NCBI GenBank assembly: GCA_016271365.2 | Contig: CM028130.1 | Coordinates: 471,667,501 to 471,731,500 of the forward strand | DNA length: 64,000 nt | Reading direction: 5' to 3' | DNA from: Neoceratodus forsteri | Taxonomy: Eukaryota > Chordata > Ceratodontiformes > Ceratodontidae | Shown: positions 56,945 to 64,000 of the stretch, one piece after another | How positions within the stretch are numbered: position 1 is the stretch's first letter | Layout of the letters: every line of letters starts with the position of its first letter | Translations under genes and position numbers: made by a program | Notes under the pieces: model-generated | Told to the model about the DNA's origin: nothing | Databases searched by the model: none | Seen by the model: the letters and a program-made list of their open reading frames with translations, nothing else

Positions 56945-57215
56945 GTGGCACTGTGGTATGATTCGAATTAAAGCTGAGGCTCAGGCAATTACATGCTAGA
57001 CTGCTACTCATTTCCAGAGACAGCCTGTCATTACTACTGATTTGTTTAACGTTAAAAATGCACAACAGTAAAGTTGTTTTTTTTGCACTGTGGTCTGAAT
57101 CGAATTAAAGCTGAGGTACAGGTGGTTACATGCTAGACTGCTACACATTACCAAAGACAGCTTGTCGTTACTACTGATTTGTTTAACGTTAAAAATGCAC
57201 AACAGTAAACTTTTT
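56945..57215. repeat. Tandem dimer, unit about 137 bp
   Basis: GCACTGTGGT, CGAATTAAAGCTGAGG, TTACATGCTAGACTGCTAC and TTGTTTAACGTTAAAAATGC each occur twice, 137 bp apart. The units are separated by a T run. Minus-strand frames here repeat the phrase CIFNVKQISSND, a by-product of the dimer. Confidence 0.92.
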
Positions 57216-57327
57216 TTTTTAAATATCCTGTGCAATCATGTTAAGGAACCTGGCAGTAACGTTTAACCTAGTGAGATATGTCTAACAGTAAGCATGGCAT
57301 GCAGACAGATTATAAGGCTTACCAGGA

Positions 57328-57440
57328 GTTAAAGCTCCTGGCAGAATAAGCTAGATCTTAATAAACTGTAACTTAATCAGTTAAAGCTCCCTGCAGAATA
57401 AGCTAAATCTTAATAAACTGTAACTTAATCAGTTAAAGCT
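57328..57440. repeat. Short tandem repeat, unit about 52 bp
   Basis: AGTTAAAGCTCC occurs at 57328, 57379 and 57431, with GCAGAATAAGCTAGATCTTA and ATAAACTGTAACTTAATC in step. There are two full units and the start of a third. Confidence 0.9.
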
Positions 57441-57600
57441 CCCAACATAAAGTGCACAGCACCCCATGCTTTTACAATATTTAAGGAGCCCCAAAACAGC
57501 ATACCTCTGCCAACGGAATTGTCCAGGCTCAAAAGGCACCAAATTCAAAGTCCTTTGTTCTCAGTAACCAACAGAAATAACTGCAGCAGCAGCATGGTGT

Positions 57601-58385
57601 GGCCTTCAAACCTGAGTTCCCTTAGCACAATGGGGATCCGGCTTGGGGGAGGGCAGAATAAATGAGGCCCTCACAACCTCTTTGGACACTGAGTGCCCTT
57701 AGCACAATGGGGATCCAGCTTGGGGGAGGGCAGGACAAATGAGGCCCTCATGACCTCCTTGAACACTGAGTGCCCTTAGCACAACGGTGATCCGGCTTGG
57801 GGGAGGGCAGGACAAACGAGGCCCTCATGACCTCCTTGGACACTGAGTGCCCTTAGCACAATGGGGATCCGGCTTCGGGGAGGGCAGGACAAATGAGGCC
57901 CTCACAACCTCCTTGTACACTGAGTGCCCTTAGCACAACGGGGATCTGGCTTGAGGGAGGGCAGGACAAACAAGGCCCTCACGACCACCTTGGACACTGA
58001 GTGCCCTTAGCATAATGGGGATCCAGCTTGGGGGAGGGCAGGACAAATGAGGCCCTCATGACCTCCTTGGACACTGAGTGCCGTTAGCACAACGGGGATC
58101 CAGCCTGGGGGACGGCAGGACAAACGAGGCCCTCACAACTTCTTTGGACACTGAGTGCCCTTAGCAAAACGGGGATCCGGCTAGGGGGAGGGCAGGACAA
58201 ACAAGGCCTTCACAACCTCCTTGGACACTGAGTGCCGTTAGCACAGCGGTGATCCAGCTTGGGGAAGGCAGGACAAACGAGGCCCTCATGACCTCCTTGG
58301 ACACTGAGTGCCCTTAGCACAACAGGGATCCTGCTTGGGGGAGGGCAGGACAAACGAGGCCCTCATGACCTTCTTGGAGGTCCAT
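57601..58385. repeat. Minisatellite, unit 77 bp, about 10 copies
   Basis: GAGTGCCCTTAGCACAA and GGATCC-GCTTGGGGGAGGGCA recur every 77 bp from about 57610 to 58310. The units are very alike, with scattered single-base changes, so the array is younger or better homogenised than the others in this window. No coding potential is claimed. Confidence 0.95.
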
Positions 58386-59000
58386 GAGATTGAGGGGTGC
58401 GGGGGGGCAGAGCCCCCCACATGGGGTGTTCGGGGGCAAAGCACCCCATTGAAAAAATGACCGGGGTCTCCTGCCAGAATTATGTCAATCGCAACTTGTG
58501 GTCGACATAATTCAGTCACTGTGATGTTGGTCGACAACATAGTTGTCGAACTGGCGTCATAGAGCAGTTACATGTGATACCATACTGGTTTGTTTTTTGT
58601 GGCAAATTGTTACATATAATACCATACTGGTTTCTTTTTTCTTATCCATTATAATGACCTTTCTGCTTACAATAAAGCTAAGTTTAAAAAAAAATAAAAA
58701 GTTCTCAAAGCCTTTTAACATGGTGGAATAAAGCTTTAAAAATATATTGAAAACATTTGTGAAAGAACAGATCACTGAGTATCAATTGTAAGGTACTGTA
58801 ACAAGTAACGCTCAAACAAACTGAAAATTGAACTGATTCTTGTGAGAATCTTTTCCAGGTTCTTGAAGGGGAGATGGGGATGGGATTGTTAAGGTATCAC
58901 CCTATATGGGCGAGTATTATTAAGTGACTCAATATGAGTGACTCAATAATACTGCTCATGTGGAGGGTGACTGTTGAAAGGGAGCAAAAGATCTCGTATA
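58386..59000. other. Short hairpins and a 42-bp dimer, no gene
   Basis: TCGACAAC-ATA-GTTGTCGA is a perfect hairpin near 58531-58550. AATTATGTC and GACATAATT pair around 58476-58511. A dimer GTTACATGTGATACCATACT and GTTACATATAATACCATACT lies at about 58567 and 58609. No motif-bearing frame. Confidence 0.6.
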
Positions 59001-59150
59001 GCGAGTGTAGAAGTGAACTACACTCGCATTGGGCCCTATGTACTAAGCTGGGCGAGTGCATTGGAAAGAGTGCGTGCCCACCCAGAACCCCGCGCCCACG
59101 GACAGGTGCACCCATACCGGCATTCATCAATGCCAGCCACCTGTCCGTGG
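59001..59150. other. Two strong hairpins
   Basis: GCGAGTGTAG (59001-59010) pairs exactly with CTACACTCGC (59018-59027). CCACGGACAGGTG (59096-59108) pairs exactly with CACCTGTCCGTGG (59138-59150), with an inner GGCAT/ATGCC stem at 59119-59134. No gene is associated. Confidence 0.85.
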
Positions 59151-59790
59151 CTCCTCCTCACCCCCGGTGCAGAGGACTCCGCAGGGCAGCCGGGGGAGGA
59201 GTAATTTTCCTGGCCAGGCATCCAATGGGATGCCCCCGGGACCCTGAGTGGATCCCATGCATAGGGGAGTGTGGGTCTGGGGCTGTGCATGCCGATTACA
59301 GGCACCCGGATCTGCATGGCACCATCCCGTCCTGGTGCCGCTGCTCCCAAAATTGCTGGGTGCTCACCCGTCCAGCTGCCCCTGCCGCCTCCTGCTGCCC
59401 AGCAGTCAGAGGCAGCATGATGTGCCATATCCTGGTCCCCTGGTGACTGGAGTCCTGTGTCCATGGGGGCACACAGTGGGTTATGGCAGGGTCTATCCTG
59501 GTGTACCCTGTGCCACCCTCCACACCCTTGCGGCCAACACTACACGGGTTAGTGATTACCACATGGTGCTGGCATGCTGCTAGAACAACCCCCAGGGTGG
59601 AGCTGCCCGCGGATGTGGGGGATCAGGTGTGGTGGGTCTGTGCACCCCCCTTTCAACGTGTCACGAGGGGGGGGAGCAGTGTGTGCGGAGTGGCTATGTG
59701 CCCCAGATATGTGCATGTAGCCACTCTGCCCGAGTAGTGCATAGTGCCCATTATTAAGATATAGACAGTTGAGTGGCTGAACTCTGCCGA
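59151..59790. other. GC-rich stretch, no gene recognised
   Basis: Open frames on both strands reach 170 codons (for example 58934-59446 plus) but show no domain, and their composition follows the GC richness. The 9-bp phrase ATTATTAAG occurs at 58916 and 59750, which might mark an insertion of about 825 bp; the evidence is thin. Confidence 0.35.
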
Positions 59791-59794
59791 GCTG

Positions 59795-59846
59795 GCCATT
59801 TGGTGTAGTGGCTAGAGCCAGCAGACCCAGGTTCGCGTCTTATAGT
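59795..59846 (+). mobile_element. tRNA-like SINE head
   Basis: GGTGTAGTGGCTAGAGCC resembles a polymerase III A box and CCCAGGTTCGCGTC a B box, about 32 bp apart. A full tRNA cloverleaf is not formed, so I read this as the 5' end of a SINE rather than a tRNA gene. Confidence 0.55.
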
Positions 59847-60185
59847 AGGATGAAGATTTGTTTTTCTTTTTAAGTCCACTCCACCCGGAGATGATTATTT
59901 TAATTTGGGGGGGGGGGGCTTACTACCCCCACAAAAAAAAGAAATATTTGTATAGCTGTTCTTTGAACAGCCGAGGATCGTCACTGTTTGTGGTGGCCTG
60001 TGTTCTTTGTGGTGGCCCTTCAGCTTCAGGTGATGTTTGAGCTGCTGCTCATGCATCATGTGGTAAGGGATCTGCCTCATCACATCAACCAATTGTTAAG
60101 CATAGTGAGGGATCTCCTTGGAAGAAACAACATTACTGTGGTGAGTAGTCTCTCACTTGTGCTTACCAAGCAGTACCTTCAGAAC

Positions 60186-62850
60186 CTACATAGGAAAAAG
60201 GTTCTGCAAGACAGCAGTGCCAAAGCTGGCATCCCTTCCGGACTGTATGTCCAGACAGTAGTGCTTTGTGAAAGTGTGTACTGTTTCCCAACTAGTTGAT
60301 TTACAGATTTCTTGCAGGGATACAACCCTGGAAGCTGCCACAGAGGCAGACGTGCCACTTGTAGAGTGAGCCCTGAGGCCTTCAGGTGGTAGTTTGGCAG
60401 CTTTGGCATAACAGAACTGAATGCAGGAGACAATCCAATGAGCTACAGTTCTCTTGGATACTGGTTTACTCCATCGTACTTCACCATAGGTGACATACAG
60501 CTGTGTACTGGTGGACCTGACATTCTTTGTGTGGTCCAAGTGGTCCAAGTGGCACCTCACAGCTTTCTTAACGTCAAAACTGAGGAGCTTTTGTTACCCT
60601 GGGCAGGATTTTGCTGTAAAGAACACTGGTAGTGTGACTGTCTGATTCAGATGAAATTCAGAGATTTATTTATTTATTTATTGAAATGTTTCACCAGGAA
60701 GGCACGCTAAGCAGCAAGTTGCTCATCTCCTGGTGTGACCTGGGAGATAGTGGAACATTAGGATAGTTTACAGAGATTTGGTACACAATATAAACTTACA
60801 GTAGATTACATTCAAATTACATTTGAGCGGACTGTACATGAGTAATGAAATAGTGGGATGCTAACAGTTTTGAACTTGATAGATCCTAATCCAATACTTT
60901 AGGACAAGATACATACAATAACACAAAATAAAATTTAGGCATAAACTTAATGACACATAACTGTGTAGCTAGAAAATGGTTGAATATAATTGTTGTAGTT
61001 TGACCTAGAGAAGTTAGTGAAGAGTAAACACAGGCAGAACAGGTTAGTTAAGGTATAACAGAGGTGCAAGTTTACTACAAGTGCAGTAGAGATTAGGGGT
61101 CAGCCACAGCTAGGGATACATAAGGGGGAGAAGGGAAGGTAAGAGACAGGTATGTCAGTTTGTCAGTTGGCAGAGAAATGGGGGGGGTGGAAGGGGATGG
61201 AAGGAGGAGGCAAAAGAAGAGGTAGGAGGAGAAAGGTCTGCTGGGGCATGACCCCTCCAGTACACTGAGAACCCTGCCTGCACAAGGCAGGGGTTAAGCA
61301 CGACAGGAAGGGAGCAGGCTTTGGCAGCGAGAGGTAAAGTACGATAGGAAGGAAGCAGGTTGTAGGCAGCGAGGGGGAACAAGCTTTGGAAGAACAGAAC
61401 AGAGGGTTAAGATGAAAGAGAAGAGACCGAATCACAGCCCTTCAGGATGTGGATAAGTGGAGGGAACAGCTGGGTTAATGATGTAAGGATAGGGTAGGGA
61501 CAGGCTCGTGGTACAACTTTGGATGATTGAGAAATCACAGTAAGAGAACAATGGAAGGTCTGAAGGAGGGAATCGGGGGAAGGAATGCTGGTTTTTAGGT
61601 GGGTGGGAGGTGGAGCTGCAGCAGGAGCATTGCATGGGTACCGAAGAGGAGTAGGGTTTGTCAGGGGTTTAGAGGGGGGAGTTAGGGAAGGTCATAACAG
61701 GAACAGCTAGGTGCAAGGAAGTTTTTGAGGGAAGAGGTGATGGAGTTGCAGGAGTATGAGTGGCGAATTTGAGGGGGGAGGGAATTCCACATTTCTGGGA
61801 GGCAGTGAGAGTAACTGAATTGGAGGATGAGGGTGGCTCTGCAGGGGGCCGCCAGAGTATGAGAGTTGGATGATCTAAGGGAGTGAGAGGGAGCGGGGAG
61901 TGTTATAAATAAGGTGGAGAGATAGGAAGGGAGTTCACCCAGCCAGTGCTTGGAGGTGAATTTAGAACAGTGGGAGAGTCATCTGACTGCAAGAGAGGGG
62001 AAGGATAGGGCACAATAGAGATCATAGTGGTGGGTGCGAGGGGGAGCATCAAGGGCAAAACGGCAGAAGTAATTGAAGAAGGTATCCAATCTGGCCTGGG
62101 AGGACTTGGGAGACATCACTTTGGGGAGGAATTTTCTGTTAGTTCTGAAGACTACCTTGTCCCTGTAGAATATGATATAGTTAGGATCTGTATAGAGGGC
62201 TTGAGGTTCACTTATCCTTCAGGCAGATGTGAGTGTCACCAGGAAAACTGCTTTACAGGTAACATACTTCAGGGAAGCAGTTACCATAGGCTCAAAAGGA
62301 ACCTCCATCAGCTGAGTGATACAGAGGTTCAGGTCCCATGGGAGAACAGGATACCTCACTGGAGAGTGCAGGTGAGTAAGGCCCCTAAAGAACCTTTTCA
62401 AAACAGGCTGCAATGCCACCGACCTATCGTTGCCAGCTGAGGTGTATACTGAGACTGCCAGATGCACCTACAGGATTGAGGGCTTACAGCCCAGGGACTG
62501 GAGATGAACCAGGTAGTCTGTATTGAAGGGATGCTTGCCTGAAGTGGGTTAAGCTGCAAAGAGGAGCACCATAGGGAAAATATTTCCCACTTTGAGGCAC
62601 AGGTTCTCCTAGTTGCTGGTTTTCTGGACACCTTAAGCACTTTCAAAAACTCCTCAGAGCGGTCTAGTCCTGAGAGCTCTAGCTTTTTAAGAACTATGCT
62701 GCGAGGCACAGGGTTCTTCGATCTGTGAATGTTGTCCTGTCCTGAGACAAGGTCAGCAGATTGTACCTCAGGGGAAGGTTGATGGGATGTTTGATACAGA
62801 GGGACAGGAGAAGTGAGTACCAAATCTGCCTGGCACAATTTGGAGCTATA
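60186..62850 (-). pseudogene. Tyrosine recombinase (DIRS type) remnant, split by an LINE
   Basis: Right part (62850-62100, minus): MILIAPNCARQIWYSLLLSL closes the RNase H region. KWEIFSLWCSSLQLNPLQAS opens the recombinase. VLPWDLNLCITQLMEVPFEP and AVFLVTLTSA, then VFRTNRKFLPKV, are typical of the family. Left part (60655-60186): VSKRTVAHWIVSCIQFCYAK, then LRAHSTSGTSASVAASRVVS and ICKSTSWETVHTFTKHYCLD, ending FGTAVLQNLF. The catalytic His and Tyr are present, but the second Arg of H-S-T-R reads Ser. In DIRS elements this enzyme inserts circular cDNA without a target duplication. This copy is inactive. Confidence 0.88.
60661..62098 (-). mobile_element. L2-like LINE, antisense, inserted in DIRS-1 (L2-I)
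   Basis: The left edge is the ATTTATTTATTTATTG tail with a nested stem (CACCAGG at 60692 with CCTGGTG at 60729). At the right the minus-strand protein reads FFNYFCRFALDAPPRTHHYD, LSFPSLAV, HWLGELPSYLSTLF and EMWNSLPPQIRHSYSC, typical of the L2 C-terminus. Recombinase codons resume on both sides. It is a different subfamily from L2-D, judging by the tail. Confidence 0.85.
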
Positions 62851-62851
62851 A

Positions 62852-63115
62852 GAATCATTGTTTATTTTATTTATTTATCGAAGAGATCGGAATTACAAAC
62901 CTTTGAGTCATAGACTCATTTACAAAGGCTCCACATCTGGAGGCAATAACAACAATACAAAACAATATACAGAAAATAATATACGACAATATACAACAAA
63001 GAAGCACGGTATGAACAGTATCAATAGGTACACATGTGATTGCAGGTCAGTATTAGAGTACACATATATGAAGGTGCTAAACAGGTCCTACTAAGGAGCT
63101 TGTTATTGTCAGAGT
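62852..63115 (-). mobile_element. L2-like 3' end, antisense (L2-J)
   Basis: A TTTATTTATTTATC tail is followed by the family stem-loop at 62900-62928: CCTTT/AAAGG and GAGTC/GACTC around ATA. The A-rich body repeats AACAATATAC-like phrases. The right edge is approximate. Confidence 0.8.
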
Positions 63116-63129
63116 GAAAGCAGTCGAGA

Positions 63130-64000
63130 AGAAAAAATTACTCACCATAGTAATGTTATTTCTTCTAATGGAGTCTTGCTGTATTCAGACATAATGCACT
63201 TAGCCCTGGCACTTGAACTGCCCCGGAGAGGAAAGAGTTAACTCTATGCAAAAGCATAGAATGTTGAGCTCTAGCTCGGTTTTCAAACCTCTGTCTGTGG
63301 TACTTCTCAGTGTAACCATCAGATTCTTATGAGCATACTAACTAACATACTATAGTATGGAAATTGTTCAACATATAACCAAAGGGCAAAAAATTATTTT
63401 TGGGCTCAAAAGACTCAAGTCGAGAACCCAAGAATGAAAGGTAGTGACAATATTTAAGTATAAAACACCAGAAAAATAATAACAACATCCACCCCACCCA
63501 AGGGGAAGGGTACAAAGTACACCCCTGAGGTGCAACACTGTACCTGCCAGCCCACTTCTCAAAAACCCAGGTTCTGAGAGGGGAGGCAGGGGGAGAGGTC
63601 TGAATACAGCAAGACTCCATTAGAAGAAACAACATTAACATGGTTAGTAATTTTTTCTTCAAACAACATGAAGTCTTGCTGTATTCAGACATAATGCAGA
63701 CTACCAAGCAGTTCCCTATGGAGGAGGGAAAGCAGAACCTACTTTGGGAAGAGGTTCTGCAGTACTGCTGTGCCAAACCTAGCATCACTCCTAGCCTAGA
63801 TGTCCAGGGAGTAGTGCTTGGTAAAAGTAAGTACTGTTTTCCAGGTGGCTGCTTTACAGATCTCTAACAAAGGCATATCTCTGGCTGCAGCTAGAGAAGC
63901 AGCTGTACCCCTAGTCGAATGAGCCCTCAGGCCTGAAGGGGGCAATCTACCCAACGTGTCATAACAGAATTGTATACAAGAAACAATCCACCTGGCAATA
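63130..64000 (-). mobile_element. DIRS-type element, 3' end (DIRS-2), continues past the window
   Basis: Recombinase codons run from 64000 to 63739, then a complex of terminal repeats to 63130. The phrase GTCTTGCTGTATTCAGACATA occurs in direct order at about 63173 and 63674 and inverted at about 63599-63618. A longer block of about 62 bp at 63137-63199 is the near-exact reverse complement of 63597-63660. Inverted and split terminal repeats are a known mark of DIRS elements. Confidence 0.8.
63739..64000 (-). pseudogene. Tyrosine recombinase (DIRS type), C-terminal part, cut by the window edge
   Basis: Minus-strand reading gives WIVSCIQFCYDTLGRLPP, LRAHSTRGTAASLAAARDMP and ICKAATWKTVLTFTKHYSLD, one stop, then FGTAVLQNLFPK and the final stop at 63739. 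Unlike DIRS-1 the H-S-T-R motif is intact, and the Tyr of TKHYSLD is present. One internal stop marks it as decayed, but it is the better preserved of the two copies. Confidence 0.88.

Larger units (their letters stand above)
60080..62850 (-). mobile_element. DIRS-type tyrosine-recombinase retrotransposon, 3' part (DIRS-1)
   Basis: The minus strand carries the end of the RNase H region and most of a tyrosine recombinase, split by an L2-like LINE. Past the recombinase stop (60186) a segment near 60112-60144 (AAGAAACAACATTACTGTGG) is shared with the terminal sequence of DIRS-2. RT and earlier genes are missing: at 62850 an L2-like tail begins and no DIRS coding follows it. Confidence 0.82.

Noticed and set aside
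57601..58385. 77-bp array as a CRISPR array
   Set aside because: Units are uniform along their whole length with no variable spacers, and the context is vertebrate.
58934..59446. A 170-codon plus-strand frame as a host gene
   Set aside because: GC-rich, open on both strands, no domain, and interrupted by perfect DNA hairpins.
59795..59846. A true tRNA gene
   Set aside because: A and B boxes are present but no cloverleaf or acceptor stem can be formed.

Overview
This window looks like non-coding DNA from a large, transposon-rich vertebrate genome. I found no host exon series, tRNA, rRNA, CRISPR array or bacterial-type operon. The mix of families (CR1 and L2 LINEs, two L1-type LINEs, a Gypsy element of the Gmr1 type, DIRS-type tyrosine-recombinase elements, hAT and other inverted-repeat DNA elements, an old MIR/CORE-like SINE) suggests an amphibian or non-avian reptile. 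I lean toward an amphibian such as a caecilian, with low confidence. All coding sequence I recognise belongs to mobile elements, and every copy is broken.

Layout. 1-11384: a diverged tandem repeat with a clear 171-bp unit, split by a complete LTR retrotransposon (3417-10896) with 5-bp target duplications. That element has SCAN-like capsid sequence and places integrase before reverse transcriptase, the Gmr1 arrangement. Its 3' LTR carries a 191-bp inverted-repeat element. 11385-12172: a fragment of a related LTR. 13185-15356: a 140-bp dimer, then a ~100-bp minisatellite of about 20 units with signs of higher-order organisation. 15366-21885: a sense CR1, an antisense CR1 and a sense L2-like LINE, joined end to end.

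24378-50604 is the remains of one sense L1-type LINE (L1-a), cut into six pieces. The interruptions are an antisense L1 (L1-b, 24438-39820, with a perfect 15-bp target duplication), an unassigned block, an L2 tail, a near full-length CR1 and a short CR1 tip. L1-b is itself interrupted by an L2-like LINE with foldback elements and by a ~7.8-kb block rich in tandem repeats and hairpins (about 30790-38590). A 671-bp poly(A) retroposon with a 16-bp target duplication lies at 50621-51291. 51343-56430 is an antisense CR1 with both ORFs, interrupted by a hAT element. 56430-60080 holds tandem repeats, hairpins and a tRNA-like SINE head. 60080-64000 holds two antisense DIRS-type elements, the first split by an L2-like LINE.

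The nesting gives a relative order of insertions. The signals I would follow first are the Gmr1-type element, the 3'-terminal stem-loop with a compensatory change shared by the L2-like copies, the DIRS-type terminal repeats, and the unassigned 7.8-kb block. All calls come from reading the sequence. No alignment or database search was run, so boundaries without target duplications are approximate.
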